From Chloroflexota bacterium (lineage in GTDB: Bacteria; Chloroflexota; Dehalococcoidia; DSTF01; RBG-16-68-14): a stretch of 5,545 nt of DNA. The position numbers and the translations under genes were made by a program. The notes under the pieces were generated by a model that made no database searches, was not told where the DNA came from, and was given only the letters and a program-made list of their open reading frames with translations. The stretch is taken from assembly GCA_022573935.1 (NCBI GenBank), contig JACZTE010000083.1:1-5545 (forward strand). Direction: 5' to 3'. The stretch's first letter is position 1; each line of letters starts with the position of its first letter. Positions 1 to 5,333 of this stretch are shown in pieces.

Positions 1-579
1 GTCGCCCCGCAGCAGGCTCTTCGTGAGACGAGCATCGGCGCCGACGAGTTGCCTGACGAACTCCACGTCCAGCGCGCAGACGCTGCTGTTCTCCCTGGCG
101 ACGTTGGGGAAGGGACAGGCGAACTGGCTGATCAGCCAGTCCTCTCCATCCTGGAGAGAGCTGGACACGCAGCCGCGCTCCTGGATGATCAGGCTCGCTT
201 CGGCGACCCGTTCCGGCAGCGACTTCCCGTTCAGCCGCTCTCGATAGGGCTCTGCGAAGCGAGTGGCCACTCGCTTGAGGATCGTCTGCAGGCCCTCGGC
301 GCCGGCCACCTCGCGCACCTCTTCCAGCACGATGTTCGCGAGCAGGTCGTACTGTTTGGGGAAGAGGGCATCGCCCTGCTCAGTCAGCCGATAGACCAGA
401 GCGGGCCGGCCGACGCGGCCCCGCTCCTCGAACGCCTCCACCAGGCCGTCCCGCTCCAGCACCGTCAAGTGCTGGCGGATGCCCGTGGAGGTGAGGCCCA
501 GGAGGCGGTCCAACTCTTTGACCGTCGCCCGGCCTTCACGCCGGAGGTAGTCTAAGATCTGCTGTCTAGTCGCCTGCAT
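1..579 (-). CDS. SufR-like winged-helix transcriptional regulator (COG2345 type), C-terminus cut by window edge
   Basis: Seen: 193 codons run in frame from an ATG at 579 to the window edge. A TGA lies in frame at 603-601 and no other start lies between. Residues about 1-65 form a winged helix: a first helix (QQILDYLRREG), a recognition helix (LTSTGIRQHLTVLERDGLV) and a wing (RGRVGRPALVYRLTEQGD). A helical middle part follows. The C-terminal part has Cys137, Cys155 and Cys168; the last two are 12 residues apart in CPFPNVA...VCALD, and the fragment ends at LLRGD. Known: SufR-type regulators of this build bind an Fe-S cluster through C-terminal cysteines and repress Fe-S assembly genes. Relatives usually end soon after GD with one more cysteine, so about 10-25 residues are probably missing. 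The Shine-Dalgarno is weak. No suf genes are visible, so the target is unknown; it could equally regulate other redox or catabolic genes. Confidence 0.88.
   Translation of the reverse strand, partial: MQATRQQILDYLRREGRATVKELDRLLGLTSTGIRQHLTVLERDGLVEAFEERGRVGRPALVYRLTEQGDALFPKQYDLLANIVLEEVREVAGAEGLQTILKRVATRFAEPYRERLNGKSLPERVAEASLIIQERGCVSSSLQDGEDWLISQFACPFPNVARENSSVCALDVEFVRQLVGADARLTKSLLRGD
123..140. repeat. 18-bp perfect palindrome inside the SufR-like gene
   Basis: ACTGGCTGATCAGCCAGT equals its own reverse complement. It encodes part of DWLISQF in the regulator. A second dyad, CTCTCCA/TGGAGAG (142-148 with 152-158), follows immediately. Confidence 0.8.
257..276. repeat. 20-bp perfect palindrome inside the SufR-like gene
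   Basis: AAGCGAGTGGCCACTCGCTT equals its own reverse complement. It encodes KRVATRF of the regulator and could act as an intragenic operator or mRNA hairpin, or be coincidence. Confidence 0.8.
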
Positions 580-599
580 ATCGAAGTTCCCGCAGTTAG

Positions 600-605
600 A
601 TCATA
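600..605 (-). promoter_or_regulatory. possible -10 element of the SufR-like gene
   Basis: On the minus strand TATGAT (5/6 to the sigma70 -10 consensus) lies about 20 nt before the ATG. It overlaps a tandem CATAC-CATAC repeat (602-611, plus-strand reading) that could be an operator half-site pair. No good -35 sits 16-18 bp upstream, so the assignment is tentative. Confidence 0.3.
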
Positions 606-666
606 CCATACTGTGTTTGAGATCGCTCGGTGCCCTGCCGGCGCATCGTCGGTACGCGCAGCGTAG

Positions 667-696
667 TTGCCAGCGGCGCGGAGTTGGTGCTAGCAT
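667..696 (+). promoter_or_regulatory. sigma70-like promoter of tRNA-Ala(GGC)
   Basis: TTGCCA at 667-672 and TAGCAT at 691-696 are separated by 18 bp, with a TG dinucleotide just ahead of the -10. The predicted start is near 703, only a few bases before the mature tRNA at 708. The stretch between is GC-rich (GAGCGCC), as expected for a stringently controlled stable-RNA promoter. Confidence 0.55.
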
Positions 697-707
697 TGGA
701 GCGCCGT

Positions 708-783
708 GGGGCTGTAGCTCAATCGGGAGAGCGCCTGTCTGGCAGACAGGAGGTAGAGGGTTCGAATCCCTCCAGCTCCACCA
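708..783 (+). tRNA. tRNA-Ala(GGC)
   Basis: A full 76-nt cloverleaf is present. The acceptor stem GGGGCTG (708-714) pairs with CAGCTCC (773-779) and contains the G3-U70 wobble pair that marks alanine tRNAs. The D-stem is GCTC/GAGC (717-720 with 729-732). The anticodon stem is CCTGT/ACAGG with loop CTGGCAG (739-745), giving anticodon GGC. The T-stem is GAGGG/CCCTC with loop TTCGAAT. The discriminator is A780 and CCA is encoded (781-783). It decodes GCC and GCU. Nothing in it looks damaged, unlike the related sequence at 5271-5351. Confidence 0.98.
763..783 (+). repeat. 21-bp direct repeat, copy 1 (tRNA-Ala 3' end)
   Basis: These 21 bases, from the T-loop CGA through CCA, recur exactly at 5331-5351 in the same orientation, 4568 bp away. 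The two copies frame the whole metabolic cassette, the arrangement produced when an element integrates at a tRNA 3' end. They may instead simply be the shared end of two related tRNA genes. Confidence 0.9.
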
Positions 784-800
784 ACTTCCGACTCTGATCG

Positions 801-828
801 CGGCCTCGAATGGGGCCGGTTTCTGTTT
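801..828 (+). terminator. intrinsic terminator of tRNA-Ala(GGC)
   Basis: CGGCCTC (801-807) pairs with GGGGCCG (812-818), 7 bp including one G-U, around a GAAT loop. It is followed by a T-rich tail GTTTCTGTTT (819-828). It lies 17 nt after the CCA end of the tRNA. On the opposite strand the hairpin has no T-tract after it, so it is not clearly a terminator for the minus-strand operon. Confidence 0.75.
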
Positions 829-932
829 ACAAGCCCCAGCAATTGCCGCCATTCTGCCTCACCATTTGCTTGCTCATCGGCCCATCAGCCCTGAGATGCG
901 GAGACCCCTGGAGCGGTATCCAGCATTCTAGC
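829..932. other. short intergenic stretch between the tRNA terminator and the hydrolase stop
   Basis: 104 nt lie downstream of both the plus-strand tRNA and the minus-strand operon. I see no gene, no convincing T-tailed terminator for the minus-strand operon and no promoter. Small open frames crossing it have no ribosome binding site. Confidence 0.5.
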
Positions 933-1757
933 TCAGCCGGGGGCGTCAATCGCGAGGAAGTCGTTGACGATAGCGGCCAGCTCGGCGGGCCGTTCGACTG
1001 AGATGAGGTGCGCGGCATTCGGTACCACCTGCAGCTTCGCTCCCGCAATCTCGTCAACGTAGGCTTGTGCATGGGCGGCGGGGATGAGCGTGTCGTGCGC
1101 GCCCCGCACGACCAAGGTGGGCACACTGATGCGCTCGAGCCGCGGCCGCAGTTTCGGATTGTGGAGGTAGGGGTTCCACGCAAGGCGCGCCGTTGCGGCC
1201 AGGGCTTGAAGCTGCGGCCGGATCAGCTCGAATGGAATCGCGCTCAGCGCCACGCTGTCTGCTAACGTTCGGTCTACCTGCCGCATCATCTGCGCCATCG
1301 GGTGCGACTGATCCGCGAACAGGTCGGCTGCCATCTCGCTCGGTGCGCGGCCGAAGATGTCCTTGATCTCGGCGCCCTTGATGTACAGACCGGCCGGATT
1401 CACGAGGATGAGCCTGGAGACGCGATCCGGATAGCGTGTGGCGAGCTCGGCTGCCATCCATCCGCCTAGTGAGAGGCCCATGAGCGCAGGAGCGGCGAGC
1501 TTCAGCTGATCGAACAGGTCAAGGAGGTGGAAGACGGCGTCCTCCATGCCATCGATCTGTTCGATGCCTTCGGATTCGCCGAAGCCCGGAAACATCGGAG
1601 CGATCACCTCATGGCGGGCGGCGAGATCGTCGAGAAGCGTAAGCCCCTCTCCTTCACCGGCCGCGGAATGCAAGTATACCAGTGGGTCGCCCTCGCCACT
1701 CCGGCGCACCTGTACCTTCCCGACGCGCGTGGCGATCTGTTCCACCGCGATCGCCAT
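933..1757 (-). CDS. alpha/beta-fold hydrolase
   Basis: A 274-residue protein, typical length for the family. Positions below count the upstream GTG as residue 1; subtract 1 for the ATG start chosen here. The nucleophile elbow is GLSLGG (95-100) with Ser97. The acid is Asp223 in RGAHDTLIP and the base is His251 in PNAAHLISVERP, so the triad is complete. MFPGFGESEG (56-65) is the usual loop after strand 4. The oxyanion-hole region reads YLHSAAGE, with Ser where HG is usual. The cap is about residues 125-205. Start choice: ATG at 1757 has AGGAGG at 1770-1765 with a 7-nt spacer; the GTG at 1760 would be only 4 nt from it. The TGA of the monooxygenase overlaps this ATG by one base (TGATG), implying translational coupling. 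The role is probably opening of a lactone or ester made by the monooxygenase, or C-C bond hydrolysis as in MhpC/BphD relatives (inference). It is the last gene of the minus-strand operon. Confidence 0.93.
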   Translation of the reverse strand: MAIAVEQIATRVGKVQVRRSGEGDPLVYLHSAAGEGEGLTLLDDLAARHEVIAPMFPGFGESEGIEQIDGMEDAVFHLLDLFDQLKLAAPALMGLSLGGWMAAELATRYPDRVSRLILVNPAGLYIKGAEIKDIFGRAPSEMAADLFADQSHPMAQMMRQVDRTLADSVALSAIPFELIRPQLQALAATARLAWNPYLHNPKLRPRLERISVPTLVVRGAHDTLIPAAHAQAYVDEIAGAKLQVVPNAAHLISVERPAELAAIVNDFLAIDAPG

Positions 1758-2923
1758 CACGCCACCTCCTTCGCATCGAGCATGGGCTGGCCTTCGGGAA
1801 ATCGCTTCCGTAGCTTGGGCATCACCTCATGGGCAAAGAGTTCCATGTTTTTCCGTGTGAGGTCGGCCGGGAGCGTGCCCAACTGGAAGAGGCCGAGGAG
1901 GTTGCCCGTACCGAGCCGCGACAGGTCACCCTCCAACATCTCCAGTACCTTTGCGGGCGAGCCGACGATGGCGTAGTGGCCGTCCTCTACTTCGTCCCAG
2001 GACCTGAGGTTGACGGCGAACGTGCCGATGCCCTTGAGAATGTTCTCCATCGAGCGCATGGATGTGTAGCCCGGCGGATTGATGTTGATGCCTGGCAGTA
2101 GGCGCTTCACGAAGTACCAGAAGTGCTCCTCGTACTGATCCCGTGCCTCCTGGTCCGTTTCGGCGACGTAAATCGGCGTGAGCCAGCCGGCCTGCTTTGG
2201 ATCGTAGGTGTAGCCTTCGCGCTCGCAGGCCTCGCGGAACATCCTGAAGGTTCGGTTAAACACGTCCATGTGGAAGTAAGGAATGCCCATGTAGCCGTAG
2301 TGGTGCTTCGCGACAAATTCCATCGTCTCCAGCGAGCCGGCGCCCGGGATCCAGATCTCCGGGTGTGGCTGTTGCACCGGCTTCGGCCAGGTGTTCAAGA
2401 AGCGCAGCTTGTAGTGCTTACCGATGTATTCCTGCGGCCCCGGCTCCGTCCACGCCTTAAGGATGATATCGTGCGCTTCGTAGAACTTCTCTCGGGCGAA
2501 CGCAGGGTTGATCGAAAAGGAGTAGTACTCCGGCCCGCCGCCGACGACGAATCCGGCGATGAGCCGGCCGCCGGAGATGTTGTCGATCATCGCGTACTCC
2601 TCGGCCACACGCGTAGGCGGGTCGTAGAGGGGCAGGGCGTTGCCGATGACGGCGATCTTGATGCGCTTCGTCTGTCGGGCCAGGATCGCAGCCATTAGGT
2701 TGGGCGATGGCATGGTTCCGTAGGCGCTCTGGTGATGCTCGTTCACGCATACACCATCGAAACCGAGCTCCTCGGAGTAGATCAGCTCGTCTAGGTACCG
2801 GTTGTAGGCCGCCTGACCGACTGCTGGGTCGAAGAGTTCGTTCGGGCAGGTGATCCACGCCGACCCGGTGTAGTCCTTTGGCAGCGAGGGATAAGGCATG
2901 AGGTGGAAGTTAAAGAATCGCAT
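1757..2923 (-). CDS. LLM-class (luciferase-like) flavin-dependent monooxygenase
   Basis: A 388-residue protein with the bacterial-luciferase TIM-barrel pattern. It has an N-terminal strand (MRFFNFHLMPYPSLP), GFDGVCVNEHH (54-64) with the conserved EHH that carries the luciferase active-site histidine region, and IAVIGNALPLYDPPTRVAEEYAMIDNISGGRLIAGFVVGGG (about 90-130). The flavin-phosphate side is around IWIPGAGSLETMEF (190-203). The length resembles limonene monooxygenase LimB and related single-component LLM proteins rather than the shorter F420 reductases. Known: members use reduced FMN (or F420) and oxygen for Baeyer-Villiger oxidation, epoxidation, desulfonation or N-oxidation. No reductase gene is visible nearby. 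AGGAGG lies at 2940-2935, 11 nt before the ATG, slightly long but acceptable. It sits 65 bp after the CMD-family gene and is coupled to the hydrolase. Type II Baeyer-Villiger activity is an inference from the hydrolase partner; the substrate is unknown. Confidence 0.93.
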   Translation of the reverse strand: MRFFNFHLMPYPSLPKDYTGSAWITCPNELFDPAVGQAAYNRYLDELIYSEELGFDGVCVNEHHQSAYGTMPSPNLMAAILARQTKRIKIAVIGNALPLYDPPTRVAEEYAMIDNISGGRLIAGFVVGGGPEYYSFSINPAFAREKFYEAHDIILKAWTEPGPQEYIGKHYKLRFLNTWPKPVQQPHPEIWIPGAGSLETMEFVAKHHYGYMGIPYFHMDVFNRTFRMFREACEREGYTYDPKQAGWLTPIYVAETDQEARDQYEEHFWYFVKRLLPGININPPGYTSMRSMENILKGIGTFAVNLRSWDEVEDGHYAIVGSPAKVLEMLEGDLSRLGTGNLLGLFQLGTLPADLTRKNMELFAHEVMPKLRKRFPEGQPMLDAKEVA

Positions 2924-2988
2924 GGATCGTAAGACCTCCTGTGCGGTTTAGCTCGTACGGCCCGTTCGGAAACTCATCTCGTCGTCCT

Positions 2989-3552
2989 CTAGGCGCGCCA
3001 GCTGTCGGGTAGGAAGTCCCGCGCCGCGGGCTCTAGCTTGATCTCGAGCGGGAGGAGCAGGTGCGCCATCAGGTTCCAATTCGCGATGCAGAACGTGAGC
3101 TCGACTATCTCGCGCTCCGAGAGATGCGACCGGAGCTGCGTGGCGAGGGCGGCCGCACCTTCTTCGAGCTTGGTTACTGCATCCGTGTACTGCAGGACGA
3201 GCTTGTCGAGCGCGGAGAAGCGGTCCTCCTCGTCATAGGCGGTCAACGCGGCGATATCTTCGTCGGTGAGACCCACTCCCTTGCCGATGCGGACGTGGTG
3301 GGCGAACCCGTAGTCCGAACGGGTGAGCAGAAACAGGCGTAAGATCGCCAGTTCGCGCAGGCGCGGGTCGAGCTTGAGTCGGCTAAGGGCGACGACCATC
3401 ATCTCCCACCACGATTCCATGAGCTCCGGTGTGTGAGCCATCACCTTGAATACGTTCAGCACGCCCATGCCGCGGCTGGCGCCTTCGATGCGGTCGTAGA
3501 ATGCGCGCAGCTCTTGGGTCGTGGGGATCTCGATGGGAGCGACGGCGGCCAT
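2989..3552 (-). CDS. carboxymuconolactone decarboxylase (CMD) family protein
   Basis: A 187-residue protein counted from the ATG at 3552. It has the CMD-family core: PRLRELAILRLFLLTRSDYG, then FAHHVRIGKGVGLTDEDIAAL (83-103), then RFSALDKLVLQYTDAVTKL and HLSEREIVELTFCIANWNLMAHLLLPLEI (143-171). His85 and His86 stand where AhpD peroxidase relatives have CxxC. The only cysteine is Cys155, so a thiol-disulfide role is unlikely and a decarboxylase/isomerase-like or structural role is more plausible. Start choice: the open frame extends 18 codons upstream, but GGGGAG at 3566-3561 sits 8 nt before the ATG at 3552. That ATG overlaps the TGA of the thioesterase gene by one base, which supports the internal ATG and coupling. 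Many proteins of this group sit in catabolic clusters without a proven reaction, so the exact chemistry is open. Confidence 0.9.
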   Translation of the reverse strand: MAAVAPIEIPTTQELRAFYDRIEGASRGMGVLNVFKVMAHTPELMESWWEMMVVALSRLKLDPRLRELAILRLFLLTRSDYGFAHHVRIGKGVGLTDEDIAALTAYDEEDRFSALDKLVLQYTDAVTKLEEGAAALATQLRSHLSEREIVELTFCIANWNLMAHLLLPLEIKLEPAARDFLPDSWRA

Positions 3553-3995
3553 CAGGTCTGCTCCCCCCGATCGATGATGCGGTAAATGACGGTTCCCTGA
3601 GCGCATAGCTTCCCGGTTTCGTTAGTCACTCGCACGTCGCTGTAGATGAGTTCCTTGCCTCGCTTGAGGACGCGCCCCTCGCCGTAGCAGTCTTCGCCGA
3701 TGACACCAGAGAGATAGTTGACCGTGATCCCGACGGTAGAACCGAAGTATCGCGGGTTGCCTAACTCTGCCGTCGTCCAGGCGGCCAGAGAGCCTGCATT
3801 GTCGATGAGGGAGGCGATCGCGCCCCCGTGGAGGGCATCCGCCGCCGTGGTGTTCTCCTTCCGGAACGGCAGGCGCAGCTTTATGTACCCCTCGCTCCCC
3901 TCCACGAACTCCATTCCCAGGTGGCGCATGTACGGGATGAAGCCCATCCCTCTTGCGATACGGTCAATGCTAGTCATCGTGCTTGTTGTTGCCAC
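3552..3995 (-). CDS. PaaI/hotdog-fold acyl-CoA thioesterase
   Basis: A 147-residue single hotdog domain. The signature ALHGGAIASLIDNAGSLAAW (55-73) carries the helix motif of the PaaI branch of the 4HBT superfamily, with Asp65 at the position of the usual acidic catalytic residue. Downstream strands are STVGITVNYLSGVIGEDCYGEGRVLKRGKELIYSDVRVTNETGKLCAQGT, the normal pattern. Known: PaaI-type enzymes hydrolyse aryl- or acyl-CoA thioesters and often salvage CoA in aromatic-ring degradation. Start choice: GTG at 3995 has a perfect AGGAGG at 4010-4005 with a 9-nt spacer. The upstream TTG at 4013 includes the Shine-Dalgarno itself, and the ATG at 3977 is too far from it. It is the first gene of the minus-strand operon, directly behind the divergent promoter region, and overlaps the CMD-family gene as TGATG. 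CoA-ester specificity is not readable here. Confidence 0.92.
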   Translation of the reverse strand: MATTSTMTSIDRIARGMGFIPYMRHLGMEFVEGSEGYIKLRLPFRKENTTAADALHGGAIASLIDNAGSLAAWTTAELGNPRYFGSTVGITVNYLSGVIGEDCYGEGRVLKRGKELIYSDVRVTNETGKLCAQGTVIYRIIDRGEQT

Positions 3996-4004
3996 CGATC
4001 GATT

Positions 4005-4010
4005 CCTCCT
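4005..4010 (-). promoter_or_regulatory. ribosome binding site that fixes the thioesterase start
   Basis: AGGAGG on the minus strand lies 9 nt before GTG 3995. It decides for this GTG against TTG 4013 (which overlaps the site) and ATG 3977. Confidence 0.7.
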
Positions 4011-4033
4011 CAATCTCGAGAGACGTACACGGC

Positions 4034-4062
4034 TTGCCCAGGGTAGACGCCTCCGGTATGCT
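4034..4062 (+). promoter_or_regulatory. promoter of the DUF2855 gene
   Basis: TTGCCC (4034-4039), a 17-bp spacer and TATGCT (4057-4062) make a 4/6 plus 4/6 sigma70-like promoter. The expected transcript start is near 4069, giving a leader of about 45 nt before ATG 4114. It lies completely over the opposing promoter at 4040-4068. Confidence 0.5.
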
Positions 4063-4068
4063 CGTCAA
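4040..4068 (-). promoter_or_regulatory. promoter of the thioesterase-CMD-LLM-hydrolase operon
   Basis: On the minus strand TTGACG (4068-4063, 5/6), a 17-bp spacer and TACCCT (4045-4040, 3/6) form a promoter. The expected start is near 4033, about 38 nt before GTG 3995. The -10 is weak, so activation or a different start is possible. Confidence 0.45.
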
Positions 4069-4113
4069 GCCGTCGTACGGGCAACCTGTGGTTTTAGCAT
4101 AGGAGGCCATGTC

Positions 4114-5205
4114 ATGGCTGATATGGAAGGCAGCCTCGCATTTGAAGTAAGCAAGGCCGATCCGAGTGAGACGCGCGTCGTAGCCGATACCATCTCGGCC
4201 GATCTCGCGCCGGGGCAGGTGCTGCTCAAGGTCGACCGCTTCGCGCTCACGTCAAATAACATCACGTATGCGATGGTCGGCGAGGCGATCGGCTATTGGA
4301 AGTTCTTTCCCGCAGAGGACGGCTGGGGCCGCATCCCGGCGTCCGCGTTCGCCGACGTTGTGCGGTCGAACCACCCCGATGTGCAGGAGGGAGAGCGCGT
4401 GCTCGGGTGGTTCCCCATGGCACACCATCTGCTCATCGATGCCGGCGGCGTGAGCGCTCACGGATTCGTCGATCAGGCTTCACACAGAGCGGACACAGCG
4501 CCGGTGTATCGTTCGTACACTCGAACGGCCACGGACGCCCAGTACGATGCCGCATATGAGGATCAACACCTGCTGCTCTATATCCTGTTCATGACGAGCT
4601 TTCTGGTTGACGACCTGATTGAGGACAACGACTTCTTCGGCGCGGAGGCGTTCGTCATCGGCAGTGCATCGAGCAAGACGGCAATCGCGCTCGCCCACCA
4701 GTTACACAATCGCGGCCGGGGCGAGGTGATCGGCCTGACGTCTCCCGATAACGTCGCGTTCGTGGAGGGGCTCGAATACTACGACAAGGCCGTGCCTTAT
4801 GGCGACCTCGAATCTCTCGCGAACGTACCGATCGTCTTTATCGATCACTCCGGAGACGGCGAGATCGTAAACCGGCTGCATCGTCACTTCGGGGACAACG
4901 TGAAGTACAGCTGCATGGTTGGCATGACCCACGTCGGCGCCGCTCCGCGCGACAGCGACCTGCCCGGCGCCAAGCCGGAGTTCTTCTTCGCGCCAGGTCA
5001 GGTCCAGAAGCGCGCGGCTGAATGGGGCGGCGATGGCCTGCAGCAGCGCATTGGTGATGCCTGGCAACGGTTCCGCGACGCCAGCGTCAACTGGCTGCAC
5101 GTTAAGAGAGAGGCGGGCAAAGATGCCGTCGAGCGCGCCTACCAGGACGTGCTAACGGGGAAAGCCAAGCCGGATGAGGGCCACGTGCTCTCGATGTGGG
5201 AGTAG
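4114..5205 (+). CDS. DUF2855 family protein (quinone-oxidoreductase/MDR-like)
   Basis: A 363-residue protein recognised as DUF2855 from its pattern. The N-terminal part has LAPGQVLLKVDRFALTSNNI (31-50), TYAMVGEAIGYWKFFPAEDGWGRIP and ADVVRSNHPDVQEGERVLGWFPM. The centre has YTRTATDAQYDAAYEDQHLLLYILFMTSFLVDD. A Rossmann-like half carries GAEAFVIGSASSKTAIALAHQL (176-197), GEVIGLTSPDNVAFVEGLEYYDKAVPY (203-229) and VFIDHSGDGEIV (241-252). The end reads FFFAPGQVQKRAAEWGGDGL and HVLSMW. The order GroES-like half, then nucleotide-binding half, resembles medium-chain dehydrogenases, with SASSKTA in place of the usual GxGxxG. No reaction is established for the family that I know of; an NAD(P)H-dependent enone, quinone or ketone reductase role is inference. 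Start choice: AGGAGG at 4101-4106 is 7 nt before ATG 4114; the long upstream open frame has no such site, and ATG 4109 is out of frame. It is divergent from the catabolic operon. Confidence 0.9.
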   Translation: MADMEGSLAFEVSKADPSETRVVADTISADLAPGQVLLKVDRFALTSNNITYAMVGEAIGYWKFFPAEDGWGRIPASAFADVVRSNHPDVQEGERVLGWFPMAHHLLIDAGGVSAHGFVDQASHRADTAPVYRSYTRTATDAQYDAAYEDQHLLLYILFMTSFLVDDLIEDNDFFGAEAFVIGSASSKTAIALAHQLHNRGRGEVIGLTSPDNVAFVEGLEYYDKAVPYGDLESLANVPIVFIDHSGDGEIVNRLHRHFGDNVKYSCMVGMTHVGAAPRDSDLPGAKPEFFFAPGQVQKRAAEWGGDGLQQRIGDAWQRFRDASVNWLHVKREAGKDAVERAYQDVLTGKAKPDEGHVLSMWE

Positions 5206-5217
5206 CGCCGGCGGCCT

Positions 5218-5251
5218 AGGTCTCGCCTCACTACGACACGAATCGAGACCT
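5218..5251 (+). terminator. possible weak terminator after DUF2855
   Basis: AGGTCTCG (5218-5225) pairs perfectly with CGAGACCT (5244-5251), 8 bp, but the loop is 18 nt and no T-tract follows. It begins 13 nt after the stop codon. It may be a factor-dependent or mRNA-stabilising stem rather than an intrinsic terminator. Confidence 0.35.
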
Positions 5252-5262
5252 TGTGATACAGT
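5233..5262 (+). promoter_or_regulatory. possible residual promoter of the broken tRNA
   Basis: ACGACA (5233-5238), an 18-bp spacer and TACAGT (5257-5262), with TG one base before the -10, would start transcription near 5269-5270. That is exactly where the tRNA-like GGGGC begins (5271). The placement is suggestive, but the -35 is poor. Confidence 0.35.
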
Positions 5263-5309
5263 GTGGCGGTGGGGCGGCCTGTCTTGCAGACAGGAGATAG
5301 AGAGTTCGA

Positions 5310-5333
5310 GCAGACGCTCGCCCGTCTGGGCGA
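5310..5333 (+). repeat. self-complementary insert in the tRNA-like T-loop
   Basis: The insert can form either of two mutually exclusive stems: CAGACG (5311-5316) with CGTCTG (5323-5328), or TCGCCC (5318-5323) with GGGCGA (5328-5333). Each is 6 bp. CGA on both sides could be a 3-bp target duplication. I do not recognise it as a known palindromic element family. Confidence 0.55.

Larger units (their letters stand above)
4024..4079. repeat. 13-bp inverted repeat around the divergent promoters (candidate operator)
   Basis: The left arm CGTACACGGCTTG (4024-4036) is the reverse complement of the right arm CAAGCCGTCGTACG (4066-4079), apart from one unpaired C at 4074. The arms are separated by 29 bp, with centres about 42 bp (four helical turns) apart. 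Each arm overlaps a -35 hexamer of one of the two opposing promoters. The symmetry suggests two half-sites bound by one regulator that controls both directions. No regulator gene lies beside it in the window; the nearest is the SufR-like gene at the left edge, and linking them would be speculation. Confidence 0.6.

Noticed and set aside
49..555. 168-codon plus-strand open frame
   Set aside because: It is antisense to the clear winged-helix regulator, with low-complexity translation and no recognisable domain.
801..818. Bidirectional terminator also ending the minus-strand operon
   Set aside because: On the minus strand the stem is followed by CGATCAG rather than a T-tract.
601..931. Open frames on both strands over the tRNA region
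   Set aside because: They translate the tRNA and its terminator; there is no ribosome binding site and no family resemblance.
1758..1760. GTG as hydrolase start
   Set aside because: It is only 4 nt from AGGAGG; the adjacent ATG 1757 has the ideal 7-nt spacing.
2123..2698. 191-codon plus-strand open frame
   Set aside because: It is antisense to the luciferase-like monooxygenase, whose frame carries all conserved motifs.
3553..3606. 18-codon N-terminal extension of the CMD-family protein
   Set aside because: It lies inside the thioesterase coding region. ATG 3552 has a Shine-Dalgarno and a TGATG overlap.
3718..4113. Long in-frame extension upstream of the DUF2855 gene
   Set aside because: It runs antisense through the thioesterase gene and the promoter region and has no ribosome binding site. 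ATG 4114 has AGGAGG 7 nt upstream and begins the recognisable family sequence.
784..5330. Confirmed integrative element
   Set aside because: No integrase, transposase or phage gene is present. Only the tRNA-end repeat supports it, so it is reported as a hypothesis and not as a mobile-element feature.
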